A stretch of DNA of 64,000 nt, from assembly GCA_020912385.1 (NCBI GenBank), contig CP087208.1, forward strand, positions 1,674,001 to 1,738,000, written 5' to 3'. The position numbers and the translations under genes are program-made. This DNA comes from Neofusicoccum parvum. Its lineage: Eukaryota > Ascomycota > Dothideomycetes > Botryosphaeriales > Botryosphaeriaceae. This document shows, piece after piece, positions 10,601-21,285 of this stretch. The notes under the pieces are model-generated. The model was not told the DNA's origin. It made no database searches and saw only the letters and a list, made by a program, of their open reading frames with translations. Position 1 is the first letter of the stretch. Each line of letters begins with the position of its first letter.

Positions 10601-12689
10601 TTCTCTGTGGCAAACGCTTTCGTTGGGGAATGTATTCCGCCAGCTCGTTCTCATAGCCGCGGCCTTGTGGGATGGATTTCGATATTTCATGCTTCGCCTG
10701 GACCACAATGTCATCTCCAGAGGGCCTTAGGGTGAACAAGGAGCAAAATTTGTCCCTGATCTCGGCCTCGAGAGATCCATCGTGGTCTCGATCCAGCAAC
10801 AGCTCGAGCTGCTGGATGGTCGGCCAGCTGTCTTGCATCAGGAACACGTATGCAAGGATGCTGTTCAAAGCATCGATCTCCGCCTCTTCTAAGCTGAAGT
10901 TGAGTTTCCGAATCCGCCAGGGGAGAGTCTCAGCTGACTCATTGAAGTTCCGGCCTTTAAGCATCTGCAGATTTTTGATCATGATTGCGGTCTCGATATC
11001 CTCAAGGAATGCGTCCGCGGAGGGATAGCTCATCGGATTACTTTCGATCAGTCTGACTTCAATCTTGCTGAGAAGTTCCTGAAATTGGGCAATATCGGAA
11101 GTCTCGCGCTCCCGGGCTCGCTCTAGACGTTTGCGGATGTAAAGTTCCATGTCCTCTCGAAACTGGCTCTCAGTCGGCGAGATGTTGATTCGGCCTTGCT
11201 GACGCTTATTGCACTCGGAATACTCTTGAAAGATTTCTGTGGTCCCAGTGAAAAGGACACGTACCTGGAAGGTTGTCGAGCTCCCTCGCAGTTGTAGAGA
11301 TGTCTTGATAATGTGTCTGTACACATTGCCTTCTTCTTGATTTTCCTCCTTTTTGGTATGGTTGAGCCCATCGATAATAATGAAAAATGCTTTTTTTCGC
11401 CTGGTTACTTTGTATCCGATCACAAGTTTGGTCCAAAGGTCGGTAGTCGACATCTTGGTTTGGAGGCCCGTCAGGCCACACCGTTCCGTTACAAACTCCC
11501 GGTAGTTCGGGTCGCTCCTCGTCAACTGCCGAATGATAGCCAAGAGCGCATCTCTGAGAGTGTACGATTCCCCATCGGTGTGATTGGTTTTCGGGTTACG
11601 CTCAGGACTTCTGAAGTAGAAAGCGGCGAGGGACAGTTCCTGCGGCCGGGACTTGACTTTGGATTTGATGATTGTCGCGGCTTGGTACGCGAGGTAAGAC
11701 TTCCCGAGGCCATCGTTTCCTTGTATTATCAAGGTCGGTTCTGCTTGCGAGAGAGTAGTGTCTGACTTGTGTAGCTGAACCATCATCCACGCCGAGAAGA
11801 TCTCATGCTTCACGAGCCACGAGCCCACTTCTTTGATGAACGATGCCTTCATCTCCTTCTCCACTTCGGCCCAGGACTTCCAGAGAGCGGGATCGATATC
11901 TTCTACATCTTCTTCCTCCGATGGATGGGCCTGCTTGCTTTCCGCCGACTCGGCCTTGGCATATTTCGACGACGGTTTCTTTTCTCCAGCGAGGACTTTC
12001 TCAGCGTAGCGCGACATGCCATAAATAGCGGCGAGTGTGAGACTCTGTTCATGCTTGGCCAGGTTCTCGATCTCCTTCAGATGATTCTGAACCTGTTTTC
12101 CATTGCCAACCACTGCTCCGAGGAAGTTGATGGATTTCTTGAAAGGGTTTCGCGAGTTGCTTTCCAGTACCGAGTAGAAAGCGCAAATCCCGAAAAAATG
12201 CTCGAGCAAGTTGAAAAGATACCGGACGATGGGTTCCTGCACGGTAATTCCCTTCTTCGCATATCCGACGTAGATTTTGAAACGTTCCAGGTGAGGCTTC
12301 AATGACTCGATGATTTCGAGCACATTCTTTGCCGTGAAATAGTTTCGATATCTATCTCCGATCCCGATGAGGCACTTGGCTGCTGCGAAAATGATCGAGG
12401 CTGGCGCGAAGGGGCCCTTTACCGTCGCCAGTAAGTACATGCACGGGCTGATGGAAGGACTTCATACCGAGGATACCACTTGCGACACAATTTCCCCGAG
12501 CTCAAGCATGTTGGTCATGCTTACTCGAATCACGTCCGATTTGTGGCCACGGATCATCTTGATACGCCCATCCATTTCTTCCTTGGTCAGTGGCTGGTCC
12601 TCGAGGCTGATGCCCGTCAACCCTTTGTACTTTTCCAAGGTCGCGCGCCACAGTTGCTCCATGTCTTCGGCATCGTAATCAGCTGCCAT
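7615..12689 (-). CDS. NLR-like STAND protein: Goodbye-type N-terminus, P-loop NTPase, repeat region, C-terminal Cys/His zinc-binding-like domain
   Basis: Exons run 12689-12477, 12416-9942 and 9879-7615, giving about 1650 residues. The second intron (9941-9880) has CTGAC and GTTGTAG and joins ...FRPSGT to SETPDEN in frame. The first intron's donor could be GTATCC (12476) or GTATGA (12467), both in phase. The N-terminus (MEQLWRATLEKYKGLTG, then GPFAPASIIFAAAKCLIGIG) resembles the fungal Goodbye domain of STAND proteins. A P-loop GNDGLGKS (about 304-311) and a Walker B-like stretch AFFIIIDGLNH (about 414-424) mark the NTPase. The C-terminal half is helical and TPR-like, followed by a cluster CAGRC...CNMHICRDC...CLERH...VCRKDH (about 1502-1551). 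A 36-bp tandem repeat encodes TQPVEKAKEEV units at about 1008-1059. Fungal relatives act in non-self recognition or incompatibility; that role is inferred here. The start at 12689 (MAADYDAEDM) is preferred to 12803. Confidence 0.85.
9390..9555. repeat. 36-bp tandem minisatellite inside the NLR-like gene
   Basis: About 4.5 imperfect units of 36 bp (starts near 9390, 9426, 9462 and 9498, then a partial unit) carry the core ctccactggttgtgtgg on the + strand. On the coding (-) strand each unit encodes 12 residues of the type TQPVEKAKEEVA, so copy-number change keeps the frame. Confidence 0.9.
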
Positions 12690-14186
12690 GTTGACAGAAA
12701 TACGCAGAGTGGATGTAATAGCCGATGTCAATACGTAGGTGGAAGAGTTGACCAGCTCGTTGTTCGCGACCACAAATTTGTACTGGTCGTTCTCACTCCC
12801 CACAGGCTGGCTTGGATCAGATCGGATCTATTGTACCCATGTACTTCCGAAGGCAAACATACGACTGGAAGGCAAGTGACACCATTTCTGGCGCCAGCTC
12901 ACACCGCACATGAGCGAGTCAAGCATAGAGTCTGCAAATACACGTAGAATGCTCAACATCTCGGTCTTTTGTCTGGAAATTGCACTTTCATCGTAGAGTG
13001 GATAAGCTAGTGACCAATAGGCATATGCGCCGTGGAAGCCGAGCAGAGTTTCTGCGGGCCTCACCAACCTCACGGGGCCTTCGGAGTTGCACCAAGACGC
13101 CTGAAGCCTAAAGCAGTGCAACAGCAGAGCCCCCTTTTCCAAATGGAGAGAAAAAAAGAAAACAAAAAGGGAGAAAGTGGAGAAGGACCTGACAAAAAAG
13201 AAGAAAAGAAAGCGGAGAAGCTCGTGAAGAAAAAGTCGGGGCACAAAAGAAAATGTGGGGGCTGAGACAGCGCGGCAAGACCCGCGATTGGGTCCACTTA
13301 CCGTAATACCTCGGGAATGCGCAATCACTTAAGCTACTACGTAGATTTAAGGCCCACAGAAATTCTACTACGGATAAAGTAAAGATAGATATACCGTCGG
13401 ATCAGTACTCTGGTGTGCAGCCATTGAAAGACCATACCCCTTTTGACTACGGACTTCCAGATCTTTAGATGCAATTATTAATCGTCGATTCTCATGACTG
13501 GAGATAAGCCAGTTAACACTTACCCCTCTTGATCATAACTTAAGCCGGGTGATTATGCAATAGTAACATCCATCTCTGCGTCCCTGCTAAAGAAACAAGC
13601 CCTTTAAGCCAGCCGATTATCTTCGCTCGCTCTTCGGCAGACAGCGATTCACACTACCATCCGTCTCAGTTTTATCGACAACATGATCCTCTCCCGCTAC
13701 TTTGTAAATCTCTCGGTCGTCGATGAAGATGGTAGCATGCGGAAGCAACTAGGGTGGCGGACGAACTGATGGCTTATGTAAGCTGATAGGGATCGATCTC
13801 ATGAGTGATGTGTCTGATTCCTATCAAGTCCTGCTGAGGCAGGATAACTATATACCCCTCCTTAAGGGGTAGGAGCCCGTCTGGGAATCCAGATGGATCC
13901 GGATATCTATCATCCAGATCCATCTGGATAAACCATGACATAAGCTGTGCGTCCTCCCAGCGCATGACATCTTTGGCTTCACAGCTCATCAGAAAGCAGA
14001 TTCAGTAATAGCTACGTCGGCCCCGAGTAATCCTGGCTCGCTTTAACTTTCTTGTGCCGCCGGTCTCTTCGAATTTTGGTTTTTTGTTGATATTCGTCTA
14101 TCCAGCTTCCAAAGCCAGCCATTCTTTGTTACTCCGTACTCTGATATATTGACGCTATCGAACCGACAAATCGCCAAGGAATTCAA
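12690..14186. other. Lower-GC accessory intergenic region
   Basis: The first 600 bases are the 5' flank of the NLR-like gene and include an A-rich purine stretch (about 13140-13250). From about 13320 the sequence is rich in TA dinucleotides and stop codons in all frames, unlike the GC-rich surroundings, which may reflect decayed or RIP-affected repeats (inference; no transposase found). It contains a lone 71-codon frame at 13774-13989 (-), with motif-like text (MRWEDAQLMSWFIQMDLDD) that I cannot assign, and a perfect inverted repeat at 13887-13929. Confidence 0.45.
13887..13929. repeat. Perfect 13-bp inverted repeat (hairpin)
   Basis: The arms ATCCAGATGGATC (13887-13899) and GATCCATCTGGAT (13917-13929) are exact reverse complements separated by 17 bases. 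The structure lies within the lower-GC region and inside the orphan frame at 13774-13989 (-). It could be a terminator-like hairpin, the end of a small element, or chance. Confidence 0.8.
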
Positions 14187-14522
14187 CTAGTCTCCTTTCA
14201 CGTGTGGCAAAAAGTTATCCAATGAGACGGCTCTCACATAATCCAGAATCTTCATATTTTGCAGCTCTGAAGTTGTGTACTTCACCTCGTCTTTGAAGAT
14301 CTCACTATTCAGCATTCACGGAGCCAGGATACAAGTACTGGTACGCATACCTGAGTAGTATATCCGATTGGTGTCCAGGCGAGCGCTATATTGGCGAAAA
14401 TTCGAGGCAATCGGTAGAAGATCAGCGCGAAATCTGGCATTGCGATGTGCGATGTCCTCGAGGATTCTGTCAGTTGTTGCCCGTGGATAATCCGTCATGC
14501 CGGCCGTCGCTTCAGGAGTCAT
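14187..14522 (-). CDS. Possible small two-exon hypothetical gene (91 aa)
   Basis: An ATG in good context (gcaccATGac) opens exon 1 at 14522-14351. A consistent 60-nt intron (14350-14291: GTATGC donor, CTGAAT branch-like site, CAAAG acceptor) joins it in frame to exon 2 (14290-14187, TAG). The junction reads RLDTNRIYYS|DEVKYTTSELQN. The protein is balanced in composition (RILEDIAHRNARFRADLLPI, LDYVRAVSLDNFLPHVKG) and does not look like random translation, but I recognise no domain. It may be a small gene, or the 3' end or relic of a larger one whose upstream exons have decayed. It sits between the NLR-like gene and the P450. Confidence 0.35.
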
Positions 14523-15433
14523 GGTGCACTAATCATTGAAATTCCCGGTGCGGAGGGCAAGGGTCTTTCTTCGTGCTCAGCAGTGCTTCAGAGGGCACGG
14601 TTCAACGATCTATTAGACTCACTTGCCGCCTTGACTAGACCATCCTAAGATATATACATTGGATTGGATAATATTAGTCCACTCAGATCACGATGTCTCT
14701 TATGCGAACATTACCGCACCTCTCACCCGTTACTGCCTTGCCTCAATTCTCCGCGGCTGATTAATTTGGAACACCAGTACCTTTCCACAGAGAAGGTAAG
14801 ACGCTCATCCCTGCAATTTTGCGCATGATACATGGAAAGATCGATGCAATTACTCGCTTCGTAAATGAGAAGACTGGAAGTCAAGGTTCGTAGCGGGATG
14901 CGTTGCGTTAAGTCCGAAAAACAGTGGAGTCGTCCGTGACGAAAACAATCTGGCATTTGTCCTGGACATCTTTCGAATTCTAGATCTGCAGAAATCTCAA
15001 AATATCCCTTTGCAGTTGGACCAAAAAGATCTACGGTGCATGCTTACATGATACCGAGAATATCTCGGTCCCACCAACCAACGTAAGCTGGGCGTAACGC
15101 GTGACATTCACATGCGTCTTAGCCCTAGGCAACCGCTGTCTAACTCTGTGTCTTTTTCCTCTTTCTGCAGTAGGATCGATAGATAGTGGAGCATCTGGCA
15201 TCCTGTCAGCGACGGCGTTCCAGTCAAACGAACCACATCTTGTTGCGCCTGCAAAGGGAGGATGCGATGACAGCCTCTGCCTCATTCAGCCTCTCATTCC
15301 GTAGAGCTGAACAGAGCAGGATTTGGAGAGGCTGGTTCTGCCTACGCAAGAATCAATCCTCAGCGCCCGTAATGGGCTGGTATAAAGGATGTCTTCGGGA
15401 CGTGTTCAAGTCGACCATCTCAGCCAAACCGAC
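14523..15433. other. 5' flank of the P450 gene
   Basis: About 900 bases of lower-GC sequence. Short frames on both strands have no recognisable content. A TATAAA lies at 15381-15386. Confidence 0.45.
15381..15386 (+). promoter_or_regulatory. TATAAA box of the P450 gene
   Basis: TATAAA ends 2 bases before the first in-frame ATG (15389) and 47 bases before the second (15434). If it is the TATA box, transcription would start downstream of the first ATG, so the second ATG would be the real start. Confidence 0.4.
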
Positions 15434-17179
15434 ATGCATTCAAACGAGACACAATCATACGCCCAGGTCGGGACTGCTGCGGCCCCAGCCAATGGAAATC
15501 ATTTGGTCGCCACGATCGCAGCTCTGGGCTGTTTGATGCTGGCCATCTACACCATCGACACTCTACGAACGGGAATTTTCCACCTGAGCCAATTCCACGG
15601 ACCCTGGTGGGCCGCGTACTCCCGGCTTTGGCTTTGCAGAACACTGGCCTCAGGCACATCATCACAGAACTTTGTCGAAGTCAACAAGAAGTATGGAGCA
15701 GTGGCTCGCATCGGACCAAACAACCTCATTACGAGTGATCCGGAGTTCGCGAGGCGGATTCTAGCTGCGCGCTCGCATTACACAAGAGGCCCATGGTTTG
15801 ACTCGATCAAAATTGATCCGCACGTACCCAACATCGTCTCGGAGAGGGACACTGGCAAGCACAACCACCTCCGTTACCAGATGTCGGCAGGCTATGCTGG
15901 GAAGGACATCACAGGTCTCGAAGCGAGCGTCAACGAGCGCATCACCGAGTTCGTGCAATGCATCGAGCGCAACTGGCTGTCCACGGCGGAGACCACAAAG
16001 CCTTTTGATATTGCCAAGAGAATCCAATACCTGGCTGTCGACATCATCACCCACCTGGCTTTCGGCAAACCCCTTGGCTTCCTGGAATCGGACGCGGACA
16101 AGTTCAGTTTCCTCGCCACCATAGAGACGCAGCTTCCCATCGTACAGCATTTTTCGGTCATCCTCGAGCTGAACAGCCTTCTCTCGTGGGCGTCGAAACT
16201 GAGTTGGCTCCGCAAGTTCATTGTGCCCTCGTCGAGGGACAAGACGGGCATTGGGATGATCATGGGAGTAAGTGACGCGCACACCCCCCGCCGACTCAAT
16301 CACTGACCTTTTGCAGATCTCCCAGCAGGTCATCGAGAAGCGCTTCCTCCCCAACGCCGAGCGCAAAAAGGACATGCTCGGCTCCTTCATCTCCCGCGGC
16401 CTCAGCGCCAGCGAGGTCGAAATGGAAATCTCCATCTCCCTGTAAGTTCCCCTCCAGAACAGCATCATACCCCTTCTGCTGGCTACTGCTGACCTCAATC
16501 CCCAGCGTCGCCGGCTCCGACACCACTGCAACAGCCATGCGCTCCACACTCCTCTCCATCATCTCCACGCCCTGCGTCTACGCCCGGCTGGTGCGCGAGA
16601 TCGACGCCGCGGTGGCGCGCGGCGAAATCTCCTCGCCGATCAGCGAGGAGGAGGCGCGGCGGCTGCCGTACCTGCAGGCGGTGATCAAGGAGGGGCTGCG
16701 GCGGTTCCCGCCGATCACGCAGCTGCGCGAGCGCATGGTGCCGGCCGAGGGCGACTGGCACGACGGCCGCTTCATCCCCGGCGGCACCTTCGTCGGCCTG
16801 AACGCCTGGGGCCTGCAGCTCAACCCGGTCTTCGGCGACGACCCCGAAGTCTTCCGCCCGGAGCGGTGGCTGGTCGAGGATCAGGCCCGCCTGCGCCAGA
16901 TGGAGCAGGTGCAGCAGCTGATCTTCGGGCATGGGACGACCAAGTGTCTAGGCATTCCGATTGCCATGATGAATCTGAATAAGATTTTTGTCGAGGTGAG
17001 TTCGAGGTGCTGACGGGAAGCATGCGGGCGTTGCTGACTCGGTGTAGTTGCTGCGGAGGTTCGACATCCAGGTCGTTAACCCGCAGAAGCCTTGGACGAG
17101 CGTTTGCTACGGCATTTTCTTCCAGAAGGATTTTTTTGTCCGGGTCAGCCGTAGGGATGGTGGGGAGCCGCGTGGATGA
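15434..17179 (+). CDS. Cytochrome P450 monooxygenase, pisatin demethylase-like
   Basis: Four exons, to 16267, 16317-16441, 16506-16995 and 17048-17179, with introns of 49, 64 and 52 nt whose junctions keep the frame. From the ATG at 15434 the protein has 526 residues (541 from 15389). One N-terminal membrane anchor (HLVATIAALGCLMLAIYTI) is followed by a P450 body: the I-helix AGSDTTATA right after intron 2, the ExxR motif in KEGLRRFPP, the PERW motif in FRPERWLVED, and the heme loop FGHGTTKCLG with the axial cysteine. The N-terminal half (VNKKYGAVARIGPNNLITSD, ERDTGKHNHLRYQM) resembles CYP57-like fungal P450s that oxidise aromatic or plant phenolic compounds; the substrate is not determinable. 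No other biosynthetic gene is adjacent. The start is chosen because a TATAAA sits immediately before the upstream ATG. Confidence 0.9.
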
Positions 17180-18592
17180 TCGGGGGATTTCATTGTTGGC
17201 ATGTCCTGGCGTTCACTTGATAGAAACATCGGCACACCACGGCGCATGGTGGGAAGAAGGAGATTCAATTCAGAGCATTCTAGACCGCAATCCGATAGCG
17301 ATATCGAGTACAAGCTTGTGCTATCGAGCCAGTAGCGAACCTTGATTCCTGCCGCCCCACTATCAGAGGCTGAGATGCTGACAGGGCTGGATCCTCTTTC
17401 CTCGTTTAGTTTTGGCCCCTACAATGCTCCGTTCAGCCTTACCCGTGAGTGGTAGCGTGATTGCGCCACAACCATGCGGGCCGTTCCTTTGGCGACGCGT
17501 CCAGTGAGATTTGGGGGCCAGCCCATGAATATTTCCGGGTGAGGCTGAACTCTGTCGTATCTGCTACCAATCCTGTGTGTGGAACCCTATCTTCTGCAAG
17601 GCGCTTGCCCAAACGCTCCACTTTAAGGGAAGTACCGTACACGTCAGATTGTGGCGTAGATACTGTGCAGCTGACCCCGTACTCTTGCTGACAGTTACTC
17701 GTGCCAGCAGTCCAGGCATCAATGCCAAATCCGATGGATCCTCGATCACGAAGCCAGTAGCTTTCATGGTGTCATTCCATTTAGTATTGCTTCAGCAACT
17801 CTTATATGGGATATTAGGACACTCTATGACATCCAGGATTAATTTTCCATCTAAAAATAGCCCCAGGTCGCTGAAACCTCCACGCAGGAAGGCACTTCAC
17901 TGTCTATCTCTGCACTCAGCACAAGTAGCAATCATGCCGTACTTTTGCAGAGGTTATAAATCATTCCTTGAGTCCATAAATGCCTTACTTTGGTGTTCGG
18001 CTGGTGAGGTGGGCTGCGATCCTCAGGGATTGATTCTTGGACAAGAATAGGCACGTCGCAGCGGAACCATGGCTATCCATCATCAACTTGAGAAAATGGC
18101 GCTGAATATTAGCATATCTTGCAAATCAAAAATCAACTCGAAAGTGACTATTATATGGTAACTTCCAACTGTGAGGTCCCTTGCTGCTACGCGATTTGCT
18201 TTCAAGGCAGTTGATTTACAGACAAACATTTCGAAACGCATAAGTTCGATGATCACAGACTGGGGAAAAAAAAACCGCGAGTAGATGACGGGCTCGGCTG
18301 TCCAGACAGTTAGCCATGTTTCTCTTCGTTTGCTGAAGCTGCAGAGGAAGATGACTGTGGCAACGGGAAAAGAATTAATGCCTCGGGGTCTTATATTTAT
18401 TAGAGGTGCAAAGAACTGGAGTCTCAATGAGCACGAGGACAGCGTTGAAGCAGCCAGGGATTCTAAATGGCCACGTGATGTCAACAATCACTAATAACGG
18501 AGGTTAGAACTCGAACCCTGGGAGAGGAGAGCTTTAGGGGTGATATTGCTAAGGTTCCATCTAAACTACGCGCTCTTCACGCTTGCCACAGC
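17180..18592. other. Intergenic region, no gene seen
   Basis: About 1.4 kb between the P450 (+) and the Aim25 gene (-), both ending here. Frames are short and unconvincing. Composition falls in GC between about 17780 and 18480. Confidence 0.5.
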
Positions 18593-20375
18593 TTAGAAGA
18601 AGTCACCCCAATCAAACCCACCACCATCCCCACCACCGCTACCACCGCTACTTCCTCCTCCTCCACCGCCACCACCACCCCCTCCACCCGACGACGACCC
18701 ACCACCCCAACCACCCCACGGATCCTGCTCCCCCCAACCATCACCCTGCCCCTGCCCCTGCCCCTGGCCCCCCTCCACACCCCCAGCCCACGGCTCCCCC
18801 GCTACCGGACTCGCATCATCGCCACCCTGCCGCCCCGCCCCCCTCTGCATCGCCTCATACCCGACCATCGTGCCCGCTCCCGCCGCCGCCGCACCCACCG
18901 CGCCGCCCTCCTCCGCCGCGCCCACCACACCCCCCGCCGCGCCCGCCTCCGCGCCCGCGCCGGCAACCGCGCCACCCTCCGCCGCGCCGCCACCCACGCC
19001 CGGCAGCCAGATAGGCAGGGGCAAGCCCATGCCGCCAGCGGCGCCGGAGTGGCGCGAGAAGTAGTCGAAGTCGATGGAGACGGCGGTGGCGAGCATGAGG
19101 GCGCGCTGGTCGAGCGTCATGCCGGGCGGCTGCGTTTCTTCCTCGAGCCCCTGGCCGCGCTCGGCGGTGCGCGAGATCAGGTGGCGCGGCTCGGCGGCCA
19201 GGGCGGCGCCGTCCATGCGCAGGGCGTAGACGCCGGTGTCGGTGAAGAGCTCGCGGGCGAGGCCGGCGAAGTTGCGGTTGACGGAGCCGAGGAGGTGGGA
19301 TGAGGAGGAGAGGAGGGTGAAGTCCCAGGAGAGCCAGGGTTCGTTGACGTAGGCGAATTGGACGAAGGTTTGGGGCGAGGGGGATAGGGCGTCGGGGGTG
19401 GTGGTGGTGAGGGCTTGGGAGGTGGAGAGCGGGAGGGAGCCTGATGTTAGTTGGGGCGCGTCCGGGAGGGTTGACGGGTCGCGCGCGAGGAAGAGGTTGT
19501 ATTTGCGGCGGAGGGGCGCCCATTGCTGCTGCGCTTCGCCGATGATGCGCATGGAGGAGAGGGGGAGGGGGGAGATTTGCGCGGAGGTTTGGTTCACAAG
19601 TGATGTGGTGCTTGTGCCGTTGAGGGCGTCGGAGGAGGAGAATTGCTGGTCGGCGCCGGTGACGGCGTCGTAGACTCGGATTTTCGAGTTGATCCAGCTA
19701 AACGGGCGGTGGAACTATGAAAATCAGCACGATGTTGGGACTTTGATATTAGGAGATGCCCACCCTCAGAACCTCCCTTTCATGCTTGTCGAAGACGTGT
19801 GTTGTGAAACTTCTGTGAGTCTTGAACATCTGCCTTGCCATTGTGCCTCCAACCCCGTTCTCCTTCTCAGCCAGAAAACCAATGTGGTTTCCTTGGCCAT
19901 CCATGATGACGTATCTGTTCGCTTGTTCAAAGCCCATGAGTACATTCATCATTTCCAGCTGCCTTTGTATGACGATGGATGAGTTGGCCAGGATTGACAT
20001 GGCTGGATGATCGTCCTTGAGGACGCTGTGCGGATCGTCTGGAATGTAGACTGGTGCAACCAAGCTGTTCTCTGAATTGGCAGCGCTTTCTCTCAGAGCG
20101 GCCGAGACGGCGTCAACTTTTGAGACAGCAGGCTGTGGTTCTTCTGGCGGCTGTTGTGATTGATCTTTTTGGGAGTCGGGCCTGCTCCTCCTAGGTGGGG
20201 TCTGGCGGATTGGTTGGCGGGATGCAGGTCCCCATTGGCGCGCATTCCGAGGTCCTGGCGGTTTGCTGGATCGGAGAGAAGAGTACAGTGGTACGGATGT
20301 ACTTAGAGCTCTTGCCGGCGCACATATAGCTGGCTTGCGAGCGAGGCCTCGGACAGAGACTCTCACGAGAGACAT
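18593..20375 (-). CDS. aim25: Phospholipid scramblase family protein, Aim25-like, mitochondrial
   Basis: Exons 20375-19764 and 19714-18593 flank a 49-nt intron (GTGGGC...CATAG). The junction EREVLR|FHRPFSWINSKIRVYD is in frame and falls inside the scramblase domain; total 577 residues. The Arg/Ser-rich N-terminus (MSLVRVSVRGLARKPAI) is a likely mitochondrial presequence. The scramblase fold follows (NSSIVIQRQLEMMNVLMGFE, NRYVIMDGQGNHIGFLAE, then EPWLSWDFTLLSSSSHLLGS and the NRNFAGLARELFTDTGVYALR segment). Yeast Aim25 and human PLSCR3 relatives are mitochondrial. The last 120 or so residues are an Ala/Gly-rich low-complexity tail (GQGQGQGQ, poly-Gly) ending DWGDFF, encoded by CCCCTG-like repeats on the + strand around 18660-18770. 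It is divergent from the Sen2 gene. Confidence 0.9.
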
Positions 20376-21285
20376 TGGGATGTAAGCCAGGACTCTGGGT
20401 CCTGACTGGGCGAATATCGATGATTTCAGCAGAGATGACCAGCTGGTTGACAGAGGCCAGAGGCCAAGTCAAGCTTTGTTGTGAGGAACGCCGCTGCCAA
20501 GAGCGGATCCTGGCTGTGTAACGTGGAGACTGGATGCCAGCGGCTACAGATAGGGTTCGGAACGACCACGACGGATAGTATAGAGAGAACCAACAGGTCG
20601 AATGTTGCAGGCTGACCGAGCTGACGAAGAAGAGAACAGTCTAGAAAGATTCGCCACTGCGGTTGCCACAACAAGACTAGAGATTGAGTTGGCTGGGAAC
20701 GCACGGGAATAGACAATATAACCCACAAATTTACAGAAGCCGCGCTGGGAATCAGCAAATGTCTCTGCAGCGCGACCAGGGTGCGGGTGAGAGACAGCGA
20801 CGGAGTCAAGGCCAGCGGCTCGAAGAAGTCTAGTTCGGCGGCAGAATCTCGGCTTGTCCGCGCCTTTTTCTTCGCGCCGCAAAATTCATCGGCTTCTCTC
20901 TCACCACTGCAGCCATGTGAACTCTTCTGCGCCCGGCACTGTCGTCGCCATCACACCCATCCAACTGCCCCAAGGCTGCATCCGCCGACATCACGAGTCG
21001 CCTGGTCAAGCCTGATGGACAGCCCGCCCTCTGCGTAGCCCACGCACTCCGGTGAGTTAGCCGTTTTCTTTCATCACATGCACGTCTGCCCTCATATGAT
21101 GACAACCTTTTGTAATCCCACAATGGGAGCGACACTGACTTTTGTTGCTCTCGATGGTGGTATCCTGTATTAGACTACAACGGTATCTGACCTCAACTAC
21201 ACAACCTCACACAATTGTCTCTCTCCAAGCAAATCTTGTTACTGACTTTTGTTGCGAAGGTTGCTAGCACTCCACACTGGCCACC
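20376..21285. other. Divergent promoter region, Aim25 / Sen2
   Basis: About 910 bases between the start codons of the Aim25 gene (-) and the Sen2 gene (+). A GGTGAGT at 21051 followed by pyrimidine-rich sequence could be a 5' untranslated intron donor for Sen2, but no protein evidence decides this. No gene seen. Confidence 0.45.

Noticed and set aside
13774..13989. 71-codon - frame with motif-like text
   Set aside because: Possibly a gene fragment, but there is no convincing upstream exon, promoter or family, so it is not listed as a gene.
18500..18530. Minus-strand GGGTTCGAGTTC resembling a tRNA B box
   Set aside because: No pairing T-stem, A box or acceptor stem could be formed around it.
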